Shown here piece after piece: positions 52,267 through 59,829 of a stretch of 64,000 nt of DNA (position 1 is the first letter of the stretch; each line of letters opens with the position of its first letter). The translations under genes and the position numbers were made by a program. The stretch comes from an uncultured Nitrospira sp. (GTDB lineage: Bacteria; Nitrospirota; Nitrospiria; Nitrospirales; Nitrospiraceae). The notes below the pieces were generated by a model that saw only the letters and a program-made list of their open reading frames with translations, was not told the DNA's origin and did not search any database. The stretch is from positions 1 to 64,000 of the forward strand of contig CABVRZ010000010.1 of NCBI GenBank assembly GCA_902500775.1, read 5' to 3'.

Positions 52267-53288
52267 AGCTTCGGATCTCTCGCCTCGCTCTCTTCACCGC
52301 TTGCCTTGCAATGCCTTTTCCGGTTCATGCCTTCAAAATCACTGAACCGCCAGAAGGCGCCAAGCTCGCTGCTGGAACCACCATTACTGCGCGTGTGGAT
52401 TTAGGCAGGGACACCGGTGTCGTCACAGTCCGCTACTATTGGTACGGTGAGCAGGATGAAGTCCTGGTTGAACAGGATGACTCAACAGCCACAGGCTCTA
52501 TCGTGGCGCCAGTTGCCCTGATCGGATCCATCGAACAGGAACCCGCGTTTGGCGGTCCACTCAACGTTCCACACGACATCATCGGGCCAATGCGTCTTTT
52601 AGCGGTGGCTGAGATTTCTCGTGGGCGATTGGGCACCAGATCTGTTTTTGATGAGGTGATCGTAACGATCACCCCTCCTGCCGCCCTCACTGCGATTGAT
52701 TTTGAGACAGACAAGCCATTGCAACTTGGACGAGCAGGACAGTCCTCTGCCTTCGGCCATGTAGACTCGATGGGGAAAGTGTTCGAACTCCCCGTGGTCG
52801 GAGAATTTGCCGATAGAGTCACCCGGCACATCAATTCTCCAGCCAGCGGAACGAGCTACACATCGTCCAATAGTACGGTCATCAAAGTCCTACGTGATGG
52901 ACTCCTTCAAATCGTCGGCAACGGAAAAGCCATCATTACGGTCTCCAATCGTGGCAAACAGGCCTCATTGGATGTCGACGTGAATGTGAATGAGGAACCG
53001 AATGAACCACCGATCGCCGATTCCGGGACAAATAGGTCAGTCAAGGCCGGTTCTCGAGTAAAATTGAGTGGACTCAAAAGCCGTGACCCGGAGGGCGAAG
53101 CGCTCTACTATAGTTGGAGCCAAGTACGCGGCAGCAAAGTGGCTCTCCTCGACGCCAACAACTCAGAGGCGTCGTTCCTCGCGCCAACCGTGTCAGAACC
53201 GAGGACCTATCGCTTTAAGCTGCGCGTGACGGATAAGAAGGGAGCGGATAGCTTGCCGGCGCTTGTAGAGGTGACGGTAGAACCATAA
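52251..53288 (+). CDS. Exported protein with Ig-like and PKD-like domains
   Basis: 345 residues. The GTG start gives a signal peptide (RISRLALFTACLAMPFPVHA). The first 150 residues are beta-rich (GAKLAAGTTITARVDLG). A BIG2-like segment follows around SSNSTVIKVLRDGLLQIVGNGKAIITV, and the C-terminal 90 residues are a PKD/cadherin-like domain (PPIADSGTNRSVKAGSRVKLSG...YYSWSQVRGS...YRFKLRVTDKKG). Such proteins act in adhesion or surface structures outside the inner membrane. There is no anchor or sorting signal. The start lies in a repeat, so the true start is somewhat uncertain. Confidence 0.65.
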   Translation: MKREAQLRISRLALFTACLAMPFPVHAFKITEPPEGAKLAAGTTITARVDLGRDTGVVTVRYYWYGEQDEVLVEQDDSTATGSIVAPVALIGSIEQEPAFGGPLNVPHDIIGPMRLLAVAEISRGRLGTRSVFDEVIVTITPPAALTAIDFETDKPLQLGRAGQSSAFGHVDSMGKVFELPVVGEFADRVTRHINSPASGTSYTSSNSTVIKVLRDGLLQIVGNGKAIITVSNRGKQASLDVDVNVNEEPNEPPIADSGTNRSVKAGSRVKLSGLKSRDPEGEALYYSWSQVRGSKVALLDANNSEASFLAPTVSEPRTYRFKLRVTDKKGADSLPALVEVTVEP

Positions 53289-53378
53289 ACATATAAGGAG
53301 TCCTTCGCGAAGCGTGTCAGGCTCAGATCGGTATTGCCACGATAGTTATCCCCATTTTGTTATTAAACTTTGAACCTT

Positions 53379-54887
53379 ATGCTTCCCGCTGATTTCAAAG
53401 ATCGCCTCAATCAAATGATGGGCGTTAAGTTTGAGGAGATCGTAACGAGAACTCAGGACGCCTTCTCTAGAGACAGTGCGGAAACTGCCCGCAGAGGGCT
53501 TACACATTCAAGTTATACCTATGGGCTTTACCAAAAGAAGCGATCTCAAGAAATAGAAATGCGTGTCAGCGCCGTAGTCGAATGTCAAAAGCTCCTACTC
53601 TCTGCAATGCGCATCCCATTCAGCACAACATTGGCTTCGGAGCTTAAAACACTGACAGAGGCATGGGTGACGCTAGAGTGGTGCGAACGGTCTCTGCAAT
53701 CCGACCCTGATTGGGGCCTACAGAATGATTTCAAAATGGGCTTTCGAGAAGAAACCCTTCAGGCAAGAAACATGGCACTCCGAAAGGCTGCCATTGAGAT
53801 TGATCTACTCGTTGATGGATTACGCCCACTACAGAACAACCAGCCATCCGCACAAGTCAAAGAACTTGACCAAAAATTTAAGATTCTTCTTAGCCCAGAC
53901 CAGATCAAGAACGACTTCGATGAATGGGCAAAGCAACTTGCACCCATCAATGGGCAGATTGCTGTGCTATTCCTTGACCTCGACAAATTCAAAGAATTGA
54001 ATACTAGATATACAGAACCGAAAATTGATCAGGATTTCCTGCCCGACGCAATGCACCTGACAGAAAGGTTAGTTCGATTCCGTGGAGAGGCTGCAAAACA
54101 TGGCGGAGACGAATACGTTCTGACTCTTCCAAATCATGATGCCACAGAAGCTATGGCTTTTGCTGAAAAGCTTCGGCGAAACTTCGAACAACACACCTTT
54201 ACTGTCGCAGGGGACGAAATTCATATTACCGTGTCCATCGGTGTTGCCCTATGGCCATTACATGGTTCCACATATGACGACGTGCTCACAAAAGCAAGTG
54301 CTGCAAAACAAAGTGCTAAAGCAAATCGGAACAAAGTCGTTCTTACTCAAACGAGCACCACGGATAGCTTGCCTTTACCGCAGAGTGGGCTATCAGCTCA
54401 CGGGCAACGACTTGCTCAGTATTTGAATTTCAAGTCCGAAGCTGCCGATAGAGGAGAGTCTCTTCTCAGACCGGAACAAGTTCTCAGCGATACAAAAATG
54501 ACCGAAGAGCAGCTATCTATTGCAGCTGATGAGTTGAGGGCACGCGGGTGGGTCGAAGCTCAGGCTGATGGAAGTCTTGTTGGCTTTCGGTATATTCAGC
54601 CGACCATTTTTCTTTTTATTGAAACGGACCCAGGTTTAAAAGGATGGGATCCTCGCCAGGATGCAAAGACTGTAGCGAAGGCTGCAATTGAGATGAATGC
54701 TCAGTCACTTTCTACTCGTGAGGTAGGGAAAACACTCAGTTGGGAACCACGGCGCCTTAACCCAGCAATGAGTTGGCTTGAGAATAGAGGCCATGCAAAT
54801 TTTTCTAGTACCCTCGGGTCATCACCGTATCGATTCAGCACAATGTTTGTTACCCCTTCCACCCATCGCCTCGCATCAGAAGCATAA
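53379..54887 (+). CDS. Divergent GGDEF-like (GGDEY) protein with winged-helix-like tail
   Basis: About 502 residues from the ATG at 53379 (a TTG lies nine bases before). Residues 1-180 are helical and unassigned. About 190-325 is a GGDEF-type palm domain: VLFLDLDKFKELN, then HGGDEYVLTLPN (GGDEY 242-246) and VSIGVALWPLHG. The usual GHxxGD stretch is replaced by TEPKIDQDFLP, and no RxxD inhibitory site is seen. The last 150 residues contain two winged-helix-like units (LSDTKMTEEQLSIAADELRARGWVEA and LSTREVGKTLSWEPRRLNPAMSWLENRG). It could make a cyclic nucleotide, but this is uncertain. The gene is more AT-rich than its neighbours, suggesting transfer. Confidence 0.7.
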   Translation: MLPADFKDRLNQMMGVKFEEIVTRTQDAFSRDSAETARRGLTHSSYTYGLYQKKRSQEIEMRVSAVVECQKLLLSAMRIPFSTTLASELKTLTEAWVTLEWCERSLQSDPDWGLQNDFKMGFREETLQARNMALRKAAIEIDLLVDGLRPLQNNQPSAQVKELDQKFKILLSPDQIKNDFDEWAKQLAPINGQIAVLFLDLDKFKELNTRYTEPKIDQDFLPDAMHLTERLVRFRGEAAKHGGDEYVLTLPNHDATEAMAFAEKLRRNFEQHTFTVAGDEIHITVSIGVALWPLHGSTYDDVLTKASAAKQSAKANRNKVVLTQTSTTDSLPLPQSGLSAHGQRLAQYLNFKSEAADRGESLLRPEQVLSDTKMTEEQLSIAADELRARGWVEAQADGSLVGFRYIQPTIFLFIETDPGLKGWDPRQDAKTVAKAAIEMNAQSLSTREVGKTLSWEPRRLNPAMSWLENRGHANFSSTLGSSPYRFSTMFVTPSTHRLASEA

Positions 54888-54982
54888 CACATGCCCTCAG
54901 CTGCGCCTTGCTCAACCGCCCCAGCGTGTAGGTTTGGAGTTAGGTTTGAGTTCTTTGATGTGCTCTCCGAGAGTTATTCCTT

Positions 54983-55345
54983 CTAACCCACATTCTTTCG
55001 AATCCACTTGGTCAAAACGTCCTTGCCCACCTCGCCAGCCGCAACTTGCAGAGTGATTGATTCCAAATATTTTTGATCAGGAAGCTCCTCAATCTCGTTC
55101 ACTGTGAGAAAGGCAAGCGCAGAAAGAACCGCTGCCCGCTTGTTGTCATCAATGAAGGGGTGATTTTGTGCGATGTGGAACATGTAGGCAGCCGCCATCG
55201 CAGCACTATCTTCGTGGAGAAAGTCCCCGCTGAATTGCTGACGTGGCATAGTCACGGCGGCATCGAGTAAACCGTGATCTCTCACGCCGTGGGACCCACC
55301 ATCACTGTCTATGGTATCGGTGTGGAGCACCGGAATGTCCTCCAC
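54983..55345 (-). CDS. doc: Doc/Fic-type toxin, death-on-curing family
   Basis: 120 residues from a GTG. Fic fold features are SHGVRDHGLLDAAVTMPRQQF, AAAYMFHIAQNHPFIDDNKRAAVL and the ensuing helix. The active-site motif is HPFIDDNKR, where most homologues have Gly or Ala at the position after the first Asp; this substitution might lower activity. Doc phosphorylates elongation factor Tu and stops translation. The matching antitoxin gene lies four bases upstream but is split by an IS5-family element. The toxin frame itself is intact. Confidence 0.8.
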   Translation of the reverse strand: MEDIPVLHTDTIDSDGGSHGVRDHGLLDAAVTMPRQQFSGDFLHEDSAAMAAAYMFHIAQNHPFIDDNKRAAVLSALAFLTVNEIEELPDQKYLESITLQVAAGEVGKDVLTKWIRKNVG

Positions 55346-55532
55346 GGACTTAGTCTGCGAGCCGCTTCAGCATCGACCCATACTGCTTCCGCAGTTCTTT
55401 GATCGTGGCCTTCATGCGCTCGAGTCCCACACCAACGTTTGCCGGTGTAATGACGAGCGCGTTACCATTGACCGTCACTTGCCATGGCGTCTCTTCTGTG
55501 ATGCCCAGCGCCTGCATCACTGGCCTTTCATT

Positions 55533-56452
55533 AGACCTCTTGCATAACCTCACGGCATCAAGTCCTTGTTATAGGCGACCGCGATCAGCGTGAATCGGAG
55601 GCCGAAGCGTTTGCGGCGGTTTCGGTATCGGTCGGAGACGATCTTAAAGCGTTTCACGGCACCGATGACATGTTCGGCGGGGACGCGGTCTTTCGAGATC
55701 GTGCGGTTGTGCCGTTTGTCTGCCTTGTTCAGCGGATTCTTTTTGCTACGTTTTTTCGGCATCGTGGTGTGGCCATGTATCTTCTGCAGGCCCAGGTAGC
55801 CGGTGTCGGTCATGGCTGTGGTGTTGGGATGGAGTCGGACGCCAGACTCCTTGAGCACTCGGAAATCATGCCGGCGGCATGCGCAAGGCAGATGATCGTG
55901 CCCGTCGCCTTGTCGACGACGAGCTGGGTCTTCAGCGTGTGGCGCTTTTTCTTGCCCGAATAGTAGCGCCGCTGTTTTTTTGAGGGCGTTCCACGGGCGT
56001 TTCCGTCGCGTCGATGAGGACCACCTCGTAGGCTCGGTCACTCCTGACGAGAGCTTTCTTGCCCGGCAGCGTGAATACCCCGCTCGTGATGAGCGTGTCC
56101 TCGCACCAGCGGATGTTGCGATAGGCCGTACTCTCGCTGACTCCATAGCTGTGCCCAATGTGGAGATAGGTGCGGTATTCTCGCCAGTACTCCAGCGTCA
56201 TCCGCAGCCGCGTCTCCACTGTCAGCCGACTTGGCTTGCCGCCTTGCTTCTTGAGCGCCGCCTCGGCGACCTCCAGCACCGTGACCATCTCGGCAAACGT
56301 CCGTTTCCTCACCCCGGTCACCCGCCGGAACGTCTCCCCCGTTATTCCGGCACAGCCCTGAATTCCCATGCCACTCCTCCCTGTCAGAGCGAGCATGGGA
56401 CCACATTCAAGGCAGAAAGGGAATCCTCACCAGGAGGTTATGCAAGAAGTCT
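55533..56452 (-). mobile_element. IS5-family insertion sequence, 920 bp
   Basis: The 19-bp inverted repeats are agacctcttgcataacctc (55533-55551) and gaggttatgcaagaagtct (56434-56452), with one mismatch. They are flanked by the direct repeat att at 55530-55532 and 56453-56455, as expected for the IS1031/IS427 groups. The transposase is encoded on the minus strand. The intact target duplication shows that this copy inserted here and has not been rearranged since. Confidence 0.88.
55550..56369 (-). pseudogene. IS5-family transposase in several frames
   Basis: The first frame starts at 56369 behind gggaggag and carries GETFRRVTGVRKRTFAEMV, an HTH and VVLIDATETPVERPQK. At a run of seven A (near 55975) the coding frame must shift to read KQRRYYSGKKKRHTLKTQLVVDKATG, which may be programmed slippage as in the IS427 group. 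A second change of frame is needed near 55875 to reach HDFRVLKESGVRLHP and the end at 55550 (VIGAVKRFKIVSDRYRN). The second shift is at no slippery site and is likely a real mutation, or a sequencing error. Confidence 0.75.
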
Positions 56453-56690
56453 ATTGATCAGCGTCACACTCTTCCCATGTTTTTGTAATTTCTTAATCAT
56501 TCCTCATCTTGCGTTCTTACAATGCTGCAACGCATACCAAGCAATATTTAATCGAAAGGAAGGGTAAAGAGGAGGGTGGTGCCGGTCCGAAGATTCGTGC
56601 TGTTTAGATTTAGCAGTAACACTATGGTGGAGAATAAGGAGATTCAGGCCACCTATTCACAGATAAATTGTAATTGAACAGAATCGCTTG

Positions 56691-57251
56691 CTACTGATCC
56701 GCTCCACTCCCTCCCCGCACACACCAGACTTTGAAGGCAGACACCTTACTGGTCATGTGGACATGGCCATTGCTCAAATGGAGGTGCCAGGCCTTTGAAG
56801 GGTCACCGTCCGCAGAGGCCGACCAATAGAACCCAGATGGGTTACTAAGAAAAGGATGGCCGGATGGAAGCATGGAACCGGAATCCTGGTTAGATGGGTC
56901 AAGCAGACTAGTCAGTTCCACAATCGCCGGTAACCTCCAGCCTCGTTGACCACCGATTGTTTTATTCAGGCAGGAAGACTTGGCAGCCTTCCAGTCAGCA
57001 AGCCCCGTCTCAGAAGCCCGTTCCCAGACAAGACCTGTATTCTGATCCAACACGGCTTCGCTGTTAAAATTCTCCAGCACAACGAACCGCTCCTCGGTGG
57101 GCAATGTTTGATCCCACGAAGGTACTGTATGGAAAGGTCTCTCAAACGGAGAGTGCGCCTGTCCCAAGTCAACCATACCTGCAACAACTATAAGGGCAGT
57201 CCCGGCCATTATTCCCGTGCCATTGCTCCGATACCTGCCTAATTGCATCAC
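56691..57251 (-). CDS. Exported Lcl/DUF1566-domain protein
   Basis: 186 residues. A hydrophobic N-terminal segment (GIMAGTALIVVAGMVDLGQA) serves as signal peptide. The domain shows NTGLVWERASETGLADWKAA, GQRGWRLPAIVELTSLLD, FYWSASADGDPSKAWHLHLSNG and the end KVWCVRGG, the pattern of DUF1566 (Lcl C-terminal) proteins known from adhesins and lectin-like surface proteins. Cellular role unknown; likely periplasmic or surface. Confidence 0.8.
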   Translation of the reverse strand: MMQLGRYRSNGTGIMAGTALIVVAGMVDLGQAHSPFERPFHTVPSWDQTLPTEERFVVLENFNSEAVLDQNTGLVWERASETGLADWKAAKSSCLNKTIGGQRGWRLPAIVELTSLLDPSNQDSGSMLPSGHPFLSNPSGFYWSASADGDPSKAWHLHLSNGHVHMTSKVSAFKVWCVRGGSGADQ

Positions 57252-57384
57252 ACGCTTCCTCCTAGATTAAACGGCTGCGAGGGCAGCGCAGCCCCCATCA
57301 TCCGCATGACCCAAGGCGCCCCCTTCACGCTGGGGGTAGATCTGAGAACAACCCAACCGACGTCCACGAGGTAGACCTTATCCG

Positions 57385-57981
57385 CTAGGCCCCTTGCTTT
57401 GCTTTCCCCCGTACAACGAGGGCAACTACCTGTAGCAGTTTTTCAACCCGAGCCTTGTATTGGTTCATGAACTGAGCCGTCCACATCGTGTTGTACTCAA
57501 TGGCCGCGCTCTTCTTCATCCCTGCATCCTTTTCACCGACGGGAGAGGAATAGTGCGCGATCAGACGATCCAGCTCATCTTCACCGAACGTTCTCGAATA
57601 CGCCTGTTTGAGATGATCATGGAGCGTTTCCATCTTTCCCATCGACTGCCTGATGTCTTTCAGAAAAGCATCCAGAAGCCGCTCGATTTCCTTCTTCGTG
57701 TCACCATTCACATTAGGGTAGCTGGCCGCAATAGACTTTCTGATTTGTTGTTCGTACTCGGTGACATATTTTTGCGTGAGCGTTTCGTATTCCGACTCGA
57801 GTTCTGATACTCGGATGAGTGTCAGTAACTTCTCAATCTTGATGGACTTGGAGGTCTCAATCGTGGATGCATCAACAGCTGTTCCCCCAGCCACCAACGT
57901 CATGCTACAGAAGCACCCCAGTAGAGTACCCAGTGCAAGGCTACCGTCGTGTCTTTTGTCTTTGTCTCGCATCGTCCTCAC
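57385..57981 (-). CDS. Exported DUF2059-like helical protein
   Basis: 198 residues with a signal-peptide-like segment (LALGTLLGCFCSMTLVAGGTA). The mature part is helical: KIEKLLTLIRVSELESEYETLTQKYV, a middle region, and ELDRLIAHYSSPVGEKDAGMKKSAAIEYN, which matches the DUF2059 pattern (HYxSPxGxK). Such proteins are periplasmic with unknown function. It follows the HExxH gene by about 60 bp on the same strand and could share its transcript. Confidence 0.75.
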   Translation of the reverse strand: MRTMRDKDKRHDGSLALGTLLGCFCSMTLVAGGTAVDASTIETSKSIKIEKLLTLIRVSELESEYETLTQKYVTEYEQQIRKSIAASYPNVNGDTKKEIERLLDAFLKDIRQSMGKMETLHDHLKQAYSRTFGEDELDRLIAHYSSPVGEKDAGMKKSAAIEYNTMWTAQFMNQYKARVEKLLQVVALVVRGKAKQGA

Positions 57982-58042
57982 CTCTTGCGACCGAGTCTAC
58001 TCCGATTGGAGTGATCGTCAAGAAATAGAGTACCTTCTACGA

Positions 58043-59635
58043 TCAAGATTGGTTCGTGCGGATCAGGCCGTAGTTGTGACGAGCTCGATGAAGCGCTCTG
58101 ACATGTCGGCGCAAGGCAGGACCAAATGAAGACTGTTCCACGACCTGACGAAAGCGTCTACTGATTCGCTCGACATGAGTGATCGCCTCGGCCAACTCCT
58201 GCACGAGTGTTCGGCCGGCACTGGTGAGCCACCCCAACCGCTCATCGGCATACTGCAGATCAAGCAGAGAATATCGAACTGATTCCACTTCCTCTAAACA
58301 GCGGAAACGCGCCCGTTGCAAGTCTCGAGGGGAAAGACCCGCCTGTTTCCATTTCGCCGATCCACCGCGCCCCGCACCCCATGCAGACAGCCGCTGGAAC
58401 AACAGGGCGCCCATCGTAAACGTGAAGGTCGCGTGCAGAATACCGCGCAGCGGACGTAGACTGCGCCGCCAGGGCGAGTAAAAGATCTGCTGATTATGAT
58501 CGCCCCGATACATGACCTGTTTTCGCAACAGAAGGTTCAGATGGTGATGACTGTTCTCATGAATCAGATCATCGATCAGGTCGAGATTGTCGCGGTCGAA
58601 ACAGTTGATAAAGGATAGTCCTGGCCGATGTCGATAGCTGAAGCTGACGACACCTTTGGCCTTCAACGGAATGATGCGTGAGCTCAACAGCGCTAGCACA
58701 TCATGACCTTCAGGCCAGGCAAGTCGAATCGTCTCCCATGCACATGTGATGCGTTCGACCTGCCGCTGATCGGTGGGCAAGACCTTTCTCGGCTGGCGGT
58801 GTTTTCCATAAGCCAGAGTTGGACCAACGGTGACGGGATCACGCTCGCCTTGGACTGCGACCACGGGGTCCCGATAGGCCCACTGCCATTGTGCAGTCTT
58901 TCCCCAACCAGACCAGATCGGTGACACGTTCCTGCCGACATTCATGCTGATCCCACTAGACTCGACATGAAAGGCCACAGCCCCTGACGACTGAGACAAG
59001 ACCTGCCGCATCTCATGCGGCGCCTGACACCAGGCGCCCACAAGACCGGTGGAGATCGTCTCCGGAAGTTCGGCCTTTTCAAAATGATCCTTCACGCTTC
59101 CCGGCACCTCCCACCGCCCCTTCTTCTGCCGCCGCATCCATGTGACTGCCAACCCAGGATCAAGCCAGAGCGATTCCTGCGTCAGTTCCCCCGCCAATCG
59201 TCGACAGAGCGCAAACAACCGCGTCTCCAGACCACGAGCCTGCGGACGTCCGCGTGGGAATAAATCATCAAAGTAGCCGTGTTCGAAAAATTTCTCCTGA
59301 CACTCGTCGAACAGCTGAGCCACAAACTCAGACCGATCGTGCTCCATTTTCAGTTGCTGGCACAAATCAAGGAGATACACGAGATCGTTCAACGCCTCGA
59401 TCCAGCCGACAACTTTCCAGTTTGAATAGGACTCCAGTGGGAATGCTGAGCGAAGGCTGTTTAAGAAACCCGTGGGTAGCCTTAATTCTCTGGCCAGATC
59501 AACGTGGTCCGCACGGAGCTCTCGACAGAGATCAGCATAGAGTCGCCGCATCGAGAGACGAAATGCATGCTGTAAGGTCGCGAGAGGGCGTGGATCCAGC
59601 AGATGCATCGTGAGAGTGTTTTGCACAATGGTCAC
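58043..59635 (-). CDS. HExxH-motif protein resembling peptide beta-hydroxylases
   Basis: 530 residues from GTG (an ATG nine codons later is possible). The metal motif is LIHENSHHHLNLLL (His359, Glu360, His363), followed by YSPWRRSLRPLRGILHATF with His401 as possible third ligand. The combination of HExxH and a downstream PWR...RPL.G.LHA stretch is that of the HExxH putative peptide-modification family, members of which hydroxylate RiPP precursors using 2-oxoglutarate. The N-terminal 300 residues are helical and unassigned. No leader-peptide recognition protein or transporter is adjacent. A 38-codon ORF lies directly upstream. The assignment to a peptide-modifying enzyme is an inference from motifs. 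Confidence 0.65.
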   Translation of the reverse strand: MTIVQNTLTMHLLDPRPLATLQHAFRLSMRRLYADLCRELRADHVDLARELRLPTGFLNSLRSAFPLESYSNWKVVGWIEALNDLVYLLDLCQQLKMEHDRSEFVAQLFDECQEKFFEHGYFDDLFPRGRPQARGLETRLFALCRRLAGELTQESLWLDPGLAVTWMRRQKKGRWEVPGSVKDHFEKAELPETISTGLVGAWCQAPHEMRQVLSQSSGAVAFHVESSGISMNVGRNVSPIWSGWGKTAQWQWAYRDPVVAVQGERDPVTVGPTLAYGKHRQPRKVLPTDQRQVERITCAWETIRLAWPEGHDVLALLSSRIIPLKAKGVVSFSYRHRPGLSFINCFDRDNLDLIDDLIHENSHHHLNLLLRKQVMYRGDHNQQIFYSPWRRSLRPLRGILHATFTFTMGALLFQRLSAWGAGRGGSAKWKQAGLSPRDLQRARFRCLEEVESVRYSLLDLQYADERLGWLTSAGRTLVQELAEAITHVERISRRFRQVVEQSSFGPALRRHVRALHRARHNYGLIRTNQS

Positions 59636-59646
59636 AGGACTCTAAC

Positions 59647-59763
59647 TCAGTGGAAAAGTTGGCGCAAGCGCGAAACCGACGTGATCCGCCATACCCCTCT
59701 TCGAGTATACGTCTGCAAATCATCGTGAGTGCCTGGATATTCCTCCCCATCGCGCTTTAACAT
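59647..59763 (-). CDS. Possible 38-codon ORF before the HExxH gene
   Basis: An ATG at 59763 opens MLKRDGEEYPGTHDDLQTYT and ends 11 bases before the HExxH start. It is Arg-rich at the end (TRRGVWRITSVSRLRQLFH). Its only interest is position: peptide-modifying enzymes often have their precursor just upstream. There is no strong ribosome binding site and I see no known leader motif. It may be chance. Confidence 0.2.
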   Translation of the reverse strand: MLKRDGEEYPGTHDDLQTYTRRGVWRITSVSRLRQLFH

Positions 59764-59829
59764 GGAGCCTACGACACAGAACGATATGGGCAGACGCCAT
59801 GTTCAGGCAGCCGGCAGGGAACGTTATTC

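Larger units (their letters stand above)
55350..56500 (-). pseudogene. AbrB/MazE-like antitoxin gene split by an IS5-family insertion
   Basis: The 5' part begins at the ATG at 56500 and encodes MIKKLQKHGKSVTLIN up to 56453. The 3' part runs from 55532 to the stop at 55350 and encodes NERPVMQALGITEETPW and onward to MLKRLAD. Removing 55533-56452 and one copy of the 3-bp duplication att joins them in frame into a 75-residue protein. It has the AbrB-type swapped-hairpin pattern (KHGKS, TVNGNALVITP). This is the expected antitoxin for the Doc toxin that follows after four bases. A separate translation start inside the 3' part could yield only a fragment without the DNA-binding N-terminus. Confidence 0.85.

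Noticed and set aside
57290-57345. Hairpin gccccc...gggggt as terminator after the DUF2059 gene
   Set aside because: The stem has only five pairs and no T run.
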